The translations under genes and the position numbers were made by a program. Below the pieces are notes generated by a model. The model did not search any database. It was not told where the DNA came from and was given only the letters and a program-made list of their open reading frames with translations. From Thiomonas arsenitoxydans (lineage in GTDB: Bacteria; Pseudomonadota; Gammaproteobacteria; Burkholderiales; Burkholderiaceae_C): a stretch of 64,000 bases of DNA. Shown one piece after another: positions 8,241 through 17,749 of the stretch (within the stretch, counting starts at the first letter, position 1; each line of letters begins with the position of its first letter). Where the stretch lies: NCBI RefSeq assembly GCF_000253115.1, contig NC_014145.1, positions 3,100,001 to 3,164,000 on the forward strand. The letters are read 5' to 3'.

Positions 8241-11200
8241 CCGCCATCCCGGATCCCCTCGATGCCCTGACCTTGCCCCTGCAGGGCAGCCGCCTGATCG
8301 AAGCCAGCGCGGGCACCGGCAAGACCTGGACCATCGCCGCGCTCTACCTGCGCCTGGTGCTGGGCCATGGCACCGAAGCCACCGCGTTTGCCCGCCCGCT
8401 GAGCCCTGAGCAGATTCTGGTGATGACCTTCACCCGCGCCGCCACGCGCGAACTGGCCGAGCGCATTCGGGCGCGTCTGGTGGAGGCGGCGCAGTGCTTT
8501 CAGGGCGCCCTCGCACCCAAGGTGGACGATGAATTTCTGCTGCGCCTGCTGGACAGCTACCCGCCGGGAAGTGCGCGGCAGACCGCCGCCTGGCGCCTGG
8601 CGATGGCGGCGCAGGAGATGGATGACGCGGCCGTGTTCACCATCGACGCCTGGTGCCAGCGCATGCTGCGCGAACACGCCTTCGACAGCGGTCATTCCTT
8701 CGACGAAGACCTGCTGGCCGACGAAGGCGAACTCACCACGCAGGCGGTGCACGACTTCTGGCGGCAGCAGGTCTATCCGCTTTCTGGCGCAGCGCTGGAC
8801 GGTGTGCTCCAGGTGTGGCCGGACGTCGGCGCGCTGGAGAGTGAAGTGAAATCGCGGCTACGCGCAGCCCAGGCCGGGGCGCCGCCGGTCGCTGACAAGG
8901 ACGACTCGCTGCTCGACCTCTGGCAGCGGCTGGGCGAGCCGCAGCAGGCGCAGGTGCGCACGCTCAAGGCGCAATGGGCCGAGCGTATCGCGAGCATGCG
9001 GCAATGGCTGTGTGCGCTGGTGCAGTCCGAGACCAACCCGCTGAGCAAGAACAAATATGGCTTGAAAAGCGTTTGCGGCTGGTTTGACGCGCTGCAAGCC
9101 TGGCTGGATGACCCCGCGCAGCAGCAGCCCGATCTCGACGATAAAACTTGGGCCAAGCTCACGCCCGACGGCTTGCGTGCTGGCTGCAACCAGGGCAAGC
9201 AGGTGGAGCCGCCAGCGGTGTTCAACCAGGTCGAGACGCTGCGCGCGGCGCTGGCCGATCTGGCGGACCTCGTTCCCGAGCTGCAGACCTATGCGGCCGC
9301 GCAGGTCGATGCGCGTCTGCGGGCGCTCAAGGCGGCCAGCGGCCAATTCAGTTTTCACGACCAGCTCGAACGTCTCGATGCGGCGCTGGCTGGGCCGCAG
9401 GGCGAGCGGCTGCGCTCGCGCATTCTGGAGCAATATCCCGTCGCGCTGATCGACGAATTTCAGGACACCTCGGCGCTGCAGTTCAGCGTGTTCAATCGCC
9501 TCTACGGCATCACCACGGCGCAGACCACGCACAGCGCCGTGCTGCTCATCGGCGACCCCAAGCAGTCGATCTACGCTTTTCGCGGCGCGGATATCGCCAG
9601 CTATCTGCGCGCGCGGCAGGCCACGCAGGGGCGGCACTCGGCGCTACAGACCAACTACCGCTCGACCGCGGAGGTGGTGCACAGCGTCAACCAACTGTTC
9701 GAGCGGCGCGAACAGTCCGCGGGCGCGGGCGCTTTTCTGTACCGGGACGATGAGGCGCCTGACGCGGACAACCCCGTGCCCTTCATCGCGGTCGGTGCGC
9801 GCGGGCGGGCCGAGCAACTCGTCTGTTCCGAAGGACCGGTGCCCGCGCTGACCTGCAGCGTGCACCAGGAGCTGGAATCCAAACGCGATGCACGCGAGCG
9901 GTTTGCCGCGCATGCGGCTGCGCGCATCGTCAGTCTGCTCAACGATACGCAGGCCGGCTTCCGTCAGGCCGACGGGGGCTTTGCGCGTCTGCGCCAGTCT
10001 GACATCGCCGTGCTGGTGCGCGATGGCGACGAGGCTCGCGCCGTGCGCCGCGCGCTTCAGCGCCGGGGCGTGGCTTCGGTTTATCTGTCGGATCGCGATT
10101 CGGTGTTTGCCTCACCGGAAGCCGCCGATCTGCTGCGCTGGCTGCGTGCCGTGGCTGAGCCGCGCGACGGACGTCTGGCCCGCGCCGCATTCGCCGCCCC
10201 AACGCTGGGGGCAACAATCGACGAACTGGCCGCGCTGGCCACCGATGACGACGTGTTCGAAAACCGGCTGGCTTTGCTGGCCGAACTGCAGACCATCTGG
10301 CTGCGTCAAGGGGTGTTGCCCATGCTGCGCCAGACGCTGCACCGGCTCGATCTGCCCGCCCGCTGGTTGAGCGAGGAAGACGGCGAGCGCCGCCTGACCA
10401 ATGTGCTGCATCTGGCCGAACTGCTGCAGACTGCCAGCGGCACACTCGACGGCGAGCAGGCGCTGATTCGCTGGTTGCAGGAGCAGATGGCGGGCCAGTC
10501 CACCGAAGAACAGGTAGTGCGGCTGGAAAGCGAGGCTGATCTGGTGCGCGTGGTCACCATCCACAAGTCCAAGGGGCTGGAATATCCGCTGGTGTTTTTG
10601 CCGTTTGCCACCGCGTTCAAAGAGGCGAAGGACGGCGCCGACGACCGCGAGCGCCTGCGCGAAGACCTGCGGCTGCTCTATGTGGCGCTGACCCGCGCGC
10701 GGCATGCGCTGTGGGTCGGCATCGCCGCGCTGAAAGTCGGCAAAGGGTCGGTCTGCATGCTGCATCGCAGCGCCATCGGCTATCTGCTGGGAGGCGATAC
10801 GCCGTGCGAGGGCGCCGCCATTCCCGGCCTGCTGCGCGAGACTTTTGGCGACAGCCCGGCGGTGCAGATCGTCGATGCGGCGCAGGAGGCCGAGCTTCAG
10901 CGCTTGCAGGCTGCCCACCCCGCCCCGGCCTTGATCGAGCCGCCCAATTATCACGCCCAGTTCGAGCGTAACTGGAGCATCGGCAGCTTCTCCGCGCTGG
11001 TGCGCGATCTCACCCCACGCTCGACTCAGCAACCCGCTTTGCAAGCGGCCCTGCAAGACGAACTGTGGGCGACCGAACCGAGCATGGAACAGCCCTCACC
11101 TGCAACTCTCCAGCCGTCTGCCGCGCGCCATCGCTTTCCACGCGGCGCGCTGGTGGGCAAGTTCGTGCATGAACAACTGGCCTGGCTGGGCGAGAACGGT

Positions 11201-11845
11201 TTCGCCCTGTCAGCCCAACAAACGCAGGACAGCCTGTTGCAACGCTGCGCCCGGCAGGGTTGGGATGCGCCGCGTTCGGCCGATTTGCTGGAGTGGTTGA
11301 GCGAAGTGCTGGTCACGCCCTTGCCGCCGCTGGGGGTTGCGCTGCCCGAGATCGACACGCTGCTGGCGGAGATGGAATTCTGGCTGCCGGTCGAGCGTGC
11401 CTGCGCGGCCGAGATCGACGCCTTGTGCCAGCGGCACATCCTGCCGGGCCGCGCCCGCCCTGAGCTGACCGAACGCACCCTGCACGGCATGGTGATGGGA
11501 TTCGCCGATCTGGTGTTCCACCACGCGGGCCGCTACTGGGTGCTCGACTACAAGAGCAATGTTCTCGGCACGGACGACGCCGACTATACGCAGCAGGCGC
11601 TGGAGGCCGCCGTGCTCGAACACCGCTATGACGTGCAATGCGCGCTCTACATGCTGGCCTTGCATCGCCTGTTGCAGGCCCGGCTGCGCACGGCCTACGA
11701 CCCGCAGACGCAGCTTGGCGGCGCGATTGATCTGTTCCTGCGCGGGGTTCGCGGGCCGCAGTCGGGCTGCGTGCACATTCCGCCCGACGGGGTCTTGCTC
11801 GACGCGCTCGACGCCCTTTTTGCGCAGCGCGAGGAGGCCGCATGA
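8237..11845 (+). CDS. recB: Exodeoxyribonuclease V subunit beta (RecB)
   Basis: A 1202-residue UvrD-type 3'-5' helicase plus nuclease. The Walker A is EASAGTGKT at residues 22-30, motif II LIDEFQDTS is near 405, HKSKGLEYP is near 776 and LYVALTRARH is near 815. The C-terminal RecB nuclease core has GFADLVF (about 1088) and VLDYKSN (about 1102-1108), with the Asp and Lys needed for metal-dependent cleavage. It starts inside the recC stop and ends in an ATGA overlap with recD, so the three subunits are translationally coupled. Confidence 0.97.
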   Translation: MTAIPDPLDALTLPLQGSRLIEASAGTGKTWTIAALYLRLVLGHGTEATAFARPLSPEQILVMTFTRAATRELAERIRARLVEAAQCFQGALAPKVDDEFLLRLLDSYPPGSARQTAAWRLAMAAQEMDDAAVFTIDAWCQRMLREHAFDSGHSFDEDLLADEGELTTQAVHDFWRQQVYPLSGAALDGVLQVWPDVGALESEVKSRLRAAQAGAPPVADKDDSLLDLWQRLGEPQQAQVRTLKAQWAERIASMRQWLCALVQSETNPLSKNKYGLKSVCGWFDALQAWLDDPAQQQPDLDDKTWAKLTPDGLRAGCNQGKQVEPPAVFNQVETLRAALADLADLVPELQTYAAAQVDARLRALKAASGQFSFHDQLERLDAALAGPQGERLRSRILEQYPVALIDEFQDTSALQFSVFNRLYGITTAQTTHSAVLLIGDPKQSIYAFRGADIASYLRARQATQGRHSALQTNYRSTAEVVHSVNQLFERREQSAGAGAFLYRDDEAPDADNPVPFIAVGARGRAEQLVCSEGPVPALTCSVHQELESKRDARERFAAHAAARIVSLLNDTQAGFRQADGGFARLRQSDIAVLVRDGDEARAVRRALQRRGVASVYLSDRDSVFASPEAADLLRWLRAVAEPRDGRLARAAFAAPTLGATIDELAALATDDDVFENRLALLAELQTIWLRQGVLPMLRQTLHRLDLPARWLSEEDGERRLTNVLHLAELLQTASGTLDGEQALIRWLQEQMAGQSTEEQVVRLESEADLVRVVTIHKSKGLEYPLVFLPFATAFKEAKDGADDRERLREDLRLLYVALTRARHALWVGIAALKVGKGSVCMLHRSAIGYLLGGDTPCEGAAIPGLLRETFGDSPAVQIVDAAQEAELQRLQAAHPAPALIEPPNYHAQFERNWSIGSFSALVRDLTPRSTQQPALQAALQDELWATEPSMEQPSPATLQPSAARHRFPRGALVGKFVHEQLAWLGENGFALSAQQTQDSLLQRCARQGWDAPRSADLLEWLSEVLVTPLPPLGVALPEIDTLLAEMEFWLPVERACAAEIDALCQRHILPGRARPELTERTLHGMVMGFADLVFHHAGRYWVLDYKSNVLGTDDADYTQQALEAAVLEHRYDVQCALYMLALHRLLQARLRTAYDPQTQLGGAIDLFLRGVRGPQSGCVHIPPDGVLLDALDALFAQREEAA

Positions 11846-13917
11846 GGCCCGCCCCGACCAACGCGCCGAATGCGCCGACCCAGCGCGTTCTCGACGTGCT
11901 GCACGACTGGGCAGAGCAAGGCGTGCTGCGGCGGCTGGACGCTGCGCTGGCCCGCTTCCTGGCTGAACTCTGCCCGCAAATGCCGCCAGAACTGGCGGTA
12001 GCCGTGGCGCTGCTCGCCGATCTGGAGGGGCGCGGTCATACCTGCGTGCTGCTGGGCGAATTGCCGCAACACTTCATCGCCTTGAAAGAGCGCGCCGCCA
12101 CGGCGGGCGCGCCTGCCCTGTCGCCCGATGTGCACTGGCCCAACGACGGCGAGCGCCTGCTGCGCGAGTGCCCGGCCGTTTACTGCGAGGGCGAGCCGGA
12201 CCACGGCGCGCCGCTGATATTCTCAAGGGAACGCAGGGCCGCCCCAAGTTCCCTTGACCCCCTCGGGGGGCGGGGCGGGCGTAGCACGACCCTGGGGGCG
12301 ATGGAGGCAGAGCGGCTGTATCTGCGCCGCTACTGGCGAGATGAGAACACCGTGGCCGCACGGATTCACCAGCGCCTGCAGCCTGAAGCCACGGTCGATG
12401 CACCCGCTGCTGCAGCGCTGCTGGCACGGCTTTTCCCGCCTGCCGACGATACGGAAGTGGACTGGCAGAAACTGGCGTGCGCGCTGGCGCTACGCGGACG
12501 TTTCACCCTGCTCACCGGCGGTCCCGGTACCGGCAAAACACATACTGCGGCGCGGCTGCTGGCTTTGCTGTGGGCTTTGAGATCCCAACCCGGCGCGCTG
12601 CGCGTGGCGCTGGCGGCCCCCACGGGCAAGGCCGCAGCCCGGCTCAAGCAGTCCATCGACCGCGAGCTCGTCAAGCTCGCCGCCCTCCCCGGCGTGGCCG
12701 AACTGTCGCAGCGCCTCGGCCCTGCACGCACCCTGCACAGCCTGCTCGGCGCGCGGCCCGATACCCGCCGCTTCGCCCGCAACGCCGCGCAGCCCTTGGA
12801 GGTGGATGTGCTGCTGGTCGATGAGGCGTCCATGATTCATCTGGAAATGATGGCCGCGCTGCTCGACGCCTTGCCGCCCACGGCACGGCTCATTTTGCTG
12901 GGCGACAAGGATCAGCTCGCTTCGGTGGAAGCCGGTGCGGTGCTCGGCGAGCTGTGCACCGGGGCGCAGCAGGGCCGCTACACGCCGCAAACGGCGCAGG
13001 CGCTGCAGGCTCTGTGCGGCGACCGTATTCCTCAGCCCTTCATCGACCCCACCGGCCCCGCGCTGTTGCAGCGGGTGGTGATGTTGCGCAAAAGTCATCG
13101 CTTCGGCGGCGCCATCGGGCAACTGGCCCAGGCGGTGAACGCGGGCGACGCCGAGCGGGCGCAGGCGCTGCTGCAGCAGACCGACGGTGCGGCGGTGCGG
13201 CTGTTGCCCGTACCCCAGTTGCTGGCGCCCGTTTTCTCCCCGGTTTCAGCCCCTGTTGCAGCCCCGGCGCTGGTCGATCTTGCGGTGCAGGGTCGTGATG
13301 GCGCCAAGGGCTATGCCCACTACGCCGATTTGCTGCGGCAGGGGCCGACGGCTGAGGCAGATTGGGACGCCTGGGCGCAGCGCGTGCTGCAAGCTTTCGA
13401 TCAGTGCCGCGTGCTGTGCGCGGTGCGCGAAGGGCCTTGGGGCGTGCAGGCGCTGAACGAGGCCATCGCCGCGCGGCTGGACGCGCTCGGCCTGCTGCAC
13501 GGTCGCGGCGCGTGGTACGCGGGTCGCCCGGTGATGGTCACGCGCAACGATCACGATCTGGGCGTGCTCAACGGCGATGTCGGCATCGCCTTGCCGACCG
13601 GCACGCAGGGCTTGCGGGGGGTGTTTCTGCAGGGGCAGAGCCTGCGCTCGGTCAGCATCAGCCGTCTGGCCGATGTGCAGACGGCGTTCGCCATGACGGT
13701 GCACCAGTCGCAGGGGTCGGAGTTCGATCACACCGTGCTGGTGCTGCCCGAGCGCCACGCCGGGCTCAGCCGCGAGCTGATCTACACCGGCATCACGCGC
13801 GCGCGCCGCTTTTTCACCCTGGCCTGCGCAGACATGCAGACGCTGCATGAGGGCATCCAGCGCGTCACGCAACGGGCCAGCGGATTGCTCTCGCGCATCG
13901 ATAAACTGCCTGCATGA
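11842..13917 (+). CDS. recD: Exodeoxyribonuclease V subunit alpha (RecD)
   Basis: A 691-residue SF1B 5'-3' helicase subunit of RecBCD. The Walker A GGPGTGKTHT is near 225-234, LLVDEASMIHLEM near 323-335, LLGDKDQLASVE follows, and the C-terminal VHQSQGSEFDHTVLVLP and TGITRAR motifs are intact. Residues about 127-153 come from an inserted repeat (12222-12300), between a segment ending APLIF and one starting ERLYLRRYW that are normally close together in the family. It has ATGA overlaps with recB upstream and greB downstream. Confidence 0.96.
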   Translation: MRPAPTNAPNAPTQRVLDVLHDWAEQGVLRRLDAALARFLAELCPQMPPELAVAVALLADLEGRGHTCVLLGELPQHFIALKERAATAGAPALSPDVHWPNDGERLLRECPAVYCEGEPDHGAPLIFSRERRAAPSSLDPLGGRGGRSTTLGAMEAERLYLRRYWRDENTVAARIHQRLQPEATVDAPAAAALLARLFPPADDTEVDWQKLACALALRGRFTLLTGGPGTGKTHTAARLLALLWALRSQPGALRVALAAPTGKAAARLKQSIDRELVKLAALPGVAELSQRLGPARTLHSLLGARPDTRRFARNAAQPLEVDVLLVDEASMIHLEMMAALLDALPPTARLILLGDKDQLASVEAGAVLGELCTGAQQGRYTPQTAQALQALCGDRIPQPFIDPTGPALLQRVVMLRKSHRFGGAIGQLAQAVNAGDAERAQALLQQTDGAAVRLLPVPQLLAPVFSPVSAPVAAPALVDLAVQGRDGAKGYAHYADLLRQGPTAEADWDAWAQRVLQAFDQCRVLCAVREGPWGVQALNEAIAARLDALGLLHGRGAWYAGRPVMVTRNDHDLGVLNGDVGIALPTGTQGLRGVFLQGQSLRSVSISRLADVQTAFAMTVHQSQGSEFDHTVLVLPERHAGLSRELIYTGITRARRFFTLACADMQTLHEGIQRVTQRASGLLSRIDKLPA
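12222..12300 (-). repeat. In-frame palindromic repeat inside recD (copy B)
   Basis: This is the inverted counterpart of the recC insertion. Its perfect arms are TCAAGGGAAC / GTTCCCTTGA. Compared with copy A, one base changed in each arm (A to G and T to C), so the pairing is kept. That is compensatory change, and it suggests the stem-loop itself is maintained. The rest is a run of G/C-rich sequence with CCCCCTCGGGGGG-type self-complementarity. Confidence 0.82.
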
Positions 13918-14480
13918 ACAAAGCCTTTGTCCGCGAACAAACCTCAGACGCCGACGACGACGAGGACGGCGGCGCCCAACTCCCGCCGCTGCCGCCGGGC
14001 GGCAAGAATTACCTCACGCCGCAGGGCTATGCCCGGCTGCGCGCCGAACTCAAGACGTTGGTCGAGGATGAGCGCCCGAAGGTCGTCGAGACCGTGTCGT
14101 GGGCGGCGAAGAACGGCGATCGCTCGGAAAACGGCGATTACATCTACGGTAAAAAGCGTCTGCGCGAAATCGACCGGCGCATCCGCTTTCTCACCAAGCG
14201 GCTGGACATCGCCGAAGTGGTCGATGCCAGTCTGCAGCACGGCAACGATCAGGTGTTTTTCGGCGCCACCGTGCGCTACGCCGACGACAAGGGGGCGGAG
14301 CACACCATCACCATCGTCGGCATCGACGAGACCGAGCCGCTGCAGGGCAAGATCAGCTGGATTTCGCCGGTAGCGCGCGCGCTGCTCAAGGCCCGCGAAG
14401 GCGACAGCGTGAGCCTGCCGACACCGGGCGGCATCGCGACGCTGGAAATTCTCGAAGTGACCTACCCGCCTCGCGGCTGA
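13914..14480 (+). CDS. greB: Transcription elongation factor GreB
   Basis: A 188-residue Gre-family factor. It has the N-terminal coiled coil (NYLTPQGYARLRAEL, then SENGDYIYGKKRLREIDRRIRFLTKRL, characteristic of GreB) and a C-terminal FKBP-like domain with FFGATVRY and GKISWISPVARALLKAREGD. It rescues backtracked RNA polymerase by stimulating transcript cleavage. An acidic N-terminal extension of about 25 residues precedes the coiled coil. It overlaps the recD stop by four bases and appears to be the last gene of the recCBD operon. Confidence 0.95.
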   Translation: MNKAFVREQTSDADDDEDGGAQLPPLPPGGKNYLTPQGYARLRAELKTLVEDERPKVVETVSWAAKNGDRSENGDYIYGKKRLREIDRRIRFLTKRLDIAEVVDASLQHGNDQVFFGATVRYADDKGAEHTITIVGIDETEPLQGKISWISPVARALLKAREGDSVSLPTPGGIATLEILEVTYPPRG

Positions 14481-14505
14481 GGTCTGCGCCCAGCCTTGGA
14501 TGCGC

Positions 14506-16881
14506 TCAGGAGTTGCCTGAGCCCAAACCCGCGGTGCGGTTTTTCGCCCGGCTGGCGCGCACCACGAATTGCAGGCGACGCAGGGCGCGCAGCACGTCGG
14601 CCAGATGCTTGCGGTCGCGCACCTGCACGACGAAGCGCAGCTCGGTGGTGGCCTGCTGCGTGTCTTCGTCCATGGTGACGTGGGCGATGTCGCTGTCGTG
14701 CTCGCTGATGGCGGCCGCCACGCGGGCGAGCACGCCTTTGGTGTTTTGCACGATCACGCTCAGGCCGGTTTCGAAAGGCCGGGTGCATTCTTCCGCCCAG
14801 CTCAGATCGATCCAGCGGTCCGGGTCTTTTTGGAACAGGCGCCGTGCGATGTCGCAGTCTTGCTGATGCACGATCAGGCCTTCGCCCTTGCCCAGATAGC
14901 CGATGATGGCGTCGCCCGGAATGGGACGGCAGCAGGTGGCGTAGCGCACCGAGATGCCTTCGCTGCCGTCAAGCTGCAACGAGGTCTGGGCGTCGTGAGT
15001 GGCACGGCTTTCCAGACGCTCGATGGTGTCGAGCAAGGGCGCGGACAGCGCGTCCTGCGGGGAGACGAGCGCCACCACGCGCTTGGCCAGAATGTCGGCC
15101 ACGCGCTTGCCCAGGCCGATGTCGGCGTACAGATCGTCGCGCGACTTGAAGCCCGTCCAGCGCAGCAGTTTGTCCCACACGGCGTCGTCGAGCGTGAGCA
15201 GATCGAGATGCTCGTGCCGCAGCGCGCTTTGCAACAGACGACGGCCCAATTCGACCGACTCGGCCTGCTGCGTGGTGCGCAGCGCGTGCCGAATCTTGGA
15301 ACGCGCCCGCCCGGTGCGCACAAAGCTCAGCCAGCTCGGATTGGGGCGCGAGGCCGGCGCGGTGATGATTTCCACCACATCGCCGCTGCGCAGCTCGGTG
15401 CGCAAGGGCACGAGCGCGTTGTTCACCTTGGCCGCCACCGTCTGGTCGCCCAGATTGGTGTGAATGGCATAGGCAAAATCGACCGGCGTGGCGCCGCGCG
15501 GCAGCGCCAGAATGCGCGACTTGGGCGTGAACACATAGACCGCGTCGGGCGCCAGATCGACCTTGACGGTTTCGAGAAAATCGGCCCAGTCGCGGTTCTC
15601 GGTCTGGATGTCCAGTAGCGATTGCAGCCAGGCATTGGTTTGCGCCTGCTGCGGGGTCGGCTTGTCTTCCGGTGTTTTGTAGAGCCAATGGGCCGCCACC
15701 CCGCTCTCGGCAATGCGGTGCATCGCCTCGGTACGGATCTGAAATTCGACGGGATTGCCGTTCGGCCCGATCAGCGTGGTGTGCAGCGACTGGTAACCAT
15801 TGGCCTTGGGGATGGCGATGTAGTCCTCGAACTTGCCCGGCATGGGCTTGTACAGACTGTGAAGCACGCCCAGCGCCCGGTAGCAGTCGAGCACATCGGG
15901 CACCAGCACGCGAAAGCCGAAAATGTCTTGAATATGCGCAAAGCTCAGGTGCTTGCTGCGCATCTTGCGGTAGATGGAATACAGCGTTTTTTCGCGGCCG
16001 AACAACTGCGAGGGCACTTGCGCCTCGTTCAGTGCCGCCTGCGCAGCCGCCAGAATCTTTTCCACCAAACCGTGCCGGTTGCCACGCGCAGCCAGCACGG
16101 CGCGCGACAGCACGGCGTAGCGGTTGGGGTGGCTGTTGGCAAAGCCCAGGTCCTGAAGTTCGCGGTAAACGAGATTGAGCCCGAGACGGTGCGCGATGGG
16201 CGCGTAAATGTCCATCGTCTCGCGCGAAATGCGCACGCGCTTGCTCGCGGCCATCGCCCCCAGAGTGCGCATATTGTGGAGACGATCGGCGAGCTTGACG
16301 AGGATGACGCGAATATCGCGCGCCATCGCCAGCAGCATTTTGCGAAAGCTCTCCGACTGGTTTTCCTCGCGGTTGGAGAACTGCAGTTTGTCGAGCTTGG
16401 TCAGCCCATCCACCAGATCGGCCACGGTGCTGCCGAAATGCTCGATGAGTTCGGCCTGGGTGATGCCCTTGTCTTCTGCGGTGTCGTGAAGCAGCGCGGC
16501 CATGATGGCCTGGGTGTCGAGCTTCCAGTCGGCGCAGAGCTCGGCAACCGCCACGGGATGAGAAATGTAGGGCTCGCCGCTGGCGCGGTACTGCCCGAGA
16601 TGCGCCGCATCGGCGAAGCGGTAAGCCTCGCGGATTCTTTGCAGATCGGCTTCGGGGAGGTAGGCCTGAAGTTTGTCGAGCAGACTGGCCAGACTCACGC
16701 AGACGTGCCGGGTTGCAGCCGACTCATCGCCAGTCGCGATCGCCGCAGGCTCGGGCTCGGCCGTGGCATTTTTAGACCGCGCGCGCGGTCGCTTAATTGT
16801 GGCAACCTGATCCGCAGCAGGCACAGCCAGATCCGTGACCGAGGCTTTCGGATCGGGCGTGGCGGTGTGGCTGCTGGGCAT
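14506..16881 (-). CDS. spoT: Bifunctional (p)ppGpp synthetase/hydrolase (SpoT/Rel)
   Basis: About 791 residues in the SpoT/RelA order: an HD hydrolase domain with HPVAVAEL and LLHDTAED intact, a RelA-SpoT synthetase domain with NGYQSLHTTLIGP, a TGS domain (FTPKSRILALPRGATPVDFAYAIHT), a helical and CC region (RYATCCRPIPGD) and a C-terminal ACT domain. It makes and degrades the stringent-response alarmone. I take ATG 16881 (MPSSHTATP), which places it 7 bases after rpoZ; an upstream start would overlap rpoZ. It is co-directional with rpoZ and gmk, the standard proteobacterial arrangement. Confidence 0.95.
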   Translation of the reverse strand: MPSSHTATPDPKASVTDLAVPAADQVATIKRPRARSKNATAEPEPAAIATGDESAATRHVCVSLASLLDKLQAYLPEADLQRIREAYRFADAAHLGQYRASGEPYISHPVAVAELCADWKLDTQAIMAALLHDTAEDKGITQAELIEHFGSTVADLVDGLTKLDKLQFSNREENQSESFRKMLLAMARDIRVILVKLADRLHNMRTLGAMAASKRVRISRETMDIYAPIAHRLGLNLVYRELQDLGFANSHPNRYAVLSRAVLAARGNRHGLVEKILAAAQAALNEAQVPSQLFGREKTLYSIYRKMRSKHLSFAHIQDIFGFRVLVPDVLDCYRALGVLHSLYKPMPGKFEDYIAIPKANGYQSLHTTLIGPNGNPVEFQIRTEAMHRIAESGVAAHWLYKTPEDKPTPQQAQTNAWLQSLLDIQTENRDWADFLETVKVDLAPDAVYVFTPKSRILALPRGATPVDFAYAIHTNLGDQTVAAKVNNALVPLRTELRSGDVVEIITAPASRPNPSWLSFVRTGRARSKIRHALRTTQQAESVELGRRLLQSALRHEHLDLLTLDDAVWDKLLRWTGFKSRDDLYADIGLGKRVADILAKRVVALVSPQDALSAPLLDTIERLESRATHDAQTSLQLDGSEGISVRYATCCRPIPGDAIIGYLGKGEGLIVHQQDCDIARRLFQKDPDRWIDLSWAEECTRPFETGLSVIVQNTKGVLARVAAAISEHDSDIAHVTMDEDTQQATTELRFVVQVRDRKHLADVLRALRRLQFVVRASRAKNRTAGLGSGNS

Positions 16882-16888
16882 GTTGAAA

Positions 16889-17092
16889 TCAGGTGGGTAC
16901 TTTTTTGAGCATCTCAATACCGGTCAGGCCCGCGGCGATTTCGCGCAGGGCGGTGACGGCGGGTTTGTCTTTCGATTCCAGCTTGGGCGAATGACCTTGC
17001 TCCAGCATGCGGGCGCGGTAAGTGGCGGCCAACACGAGCTGGAAGCGGTTGGGGATTTTTTCCAGGCAGTCTTCAACAGTAATGCGAGCCAT
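16889..17092 (-). CDS. rpoZ: RNA polymerase omega subunit
   Basis: A 67-residue omega subunit starting [20 protein letters not shown], with the usual ATYRARML segment. It assists RNA polymerase assembly and is part of a ppGpp binding site. It lies between gmk and spoT. An upstream in-frame ATG would add seven residues but does not match the family. Confidence 0.95.
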   Translation of the reverse strand: MARITVEDCLEKIPNRFQLVLAATYRARMLEQGHSPKLESKDKPAVTALREIAAGLTGIEMLKKVPT

Positions 17093-17109
17093 GATGTCAG
17101 AGTTCCAGT

Positions 17110-17736
17110 TCAAAGGATGCCGAGGGCGCGAAAAACCTCGGGATGGGAAAGGCGTTGCGCGGCATAGCGTAGCCGCTGCGCGGCGACGACTTGCTTGAGA
17201 TCGCGCAAGGCGTGCGTAAAGTCTTGATTAACAATTATAAAGTCGAAGTTCTTCGCCTGCGCCAACTCGATGCGGGCTTCACGCAGACGCTGCTCGATGA
17301 CCTCGGGCGCGTCTTCCGCGCGGCGGGTGAGCCGTTGCCGCAGTTCCTCGAACGAGGGCGGCAGGATGAAGATGCTCACCGCATTGTCGAATTGCTTGCG
17401 CACCTGCGCCGCGCCCTGCCAGTCGATTTCGAGCAGCACGTCCATGCCGTCGGCCATGCGGCTTTCCAGCCAGCGCTTGGAGGTGCCGTAGCGGTTGCCG
17501 TGCACCTCGGCCCATTCTAGAAATTCGCCTGCGTCGATGCGGCGCTGAAATTCGGGGTTGTCGATGAAGACGTAATGCACGCCATCGACCTCGGCGCCTC
17601 GCGGCGCGCGCGTGGTGCAAGACACCGAGAGCTGAATGCCCGAGTCCTCGGCGAGCAAGGCGTTGACGAGACTGGACTTGCCCGCCCCACTGGGGGCGGC
17701 GACGACAAACAGGTTTCCGGGAAACTGGGAGGACAC
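17110..17736 (-). CDS. gmk: Guanylate kinase
   Basis: A 208-residue enzyme phosphorylating GMP to GDP. The P-loop [11 protein letters not shown] is near 14-24, [15 protein letters not shown] is the GMP-binding region, and the lid [17 protein letters not shown] is followed by the usual C-terminal [11 protein letters not shown]. It is the first gene of the gmk-rpoZ-spoT run, with yicC 13 bases upstream. Confidence 0.96.
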   Translation of the reverse strand: MSSQFPGNLFVVAAPSGAGKSSLVNALLAEDSGIQLSVSCTTRAPRGAEVDGVHYVFIDNPEFQRRIDAGEFLEWAEVHGNRYGTSKRWLESRMADGMDVLLEIDWQGAAQVRKQFDNAVSIFILPPSFEELRQRLTRRAEDAPEVIEQRLREARIELAQAKNFDFIIVNQDFTHALRDLKQVVAAQRLRYAAQRLSHPEVFRALGIL

Positions 17737-17749
17737 GTGGCAGCCTGAT

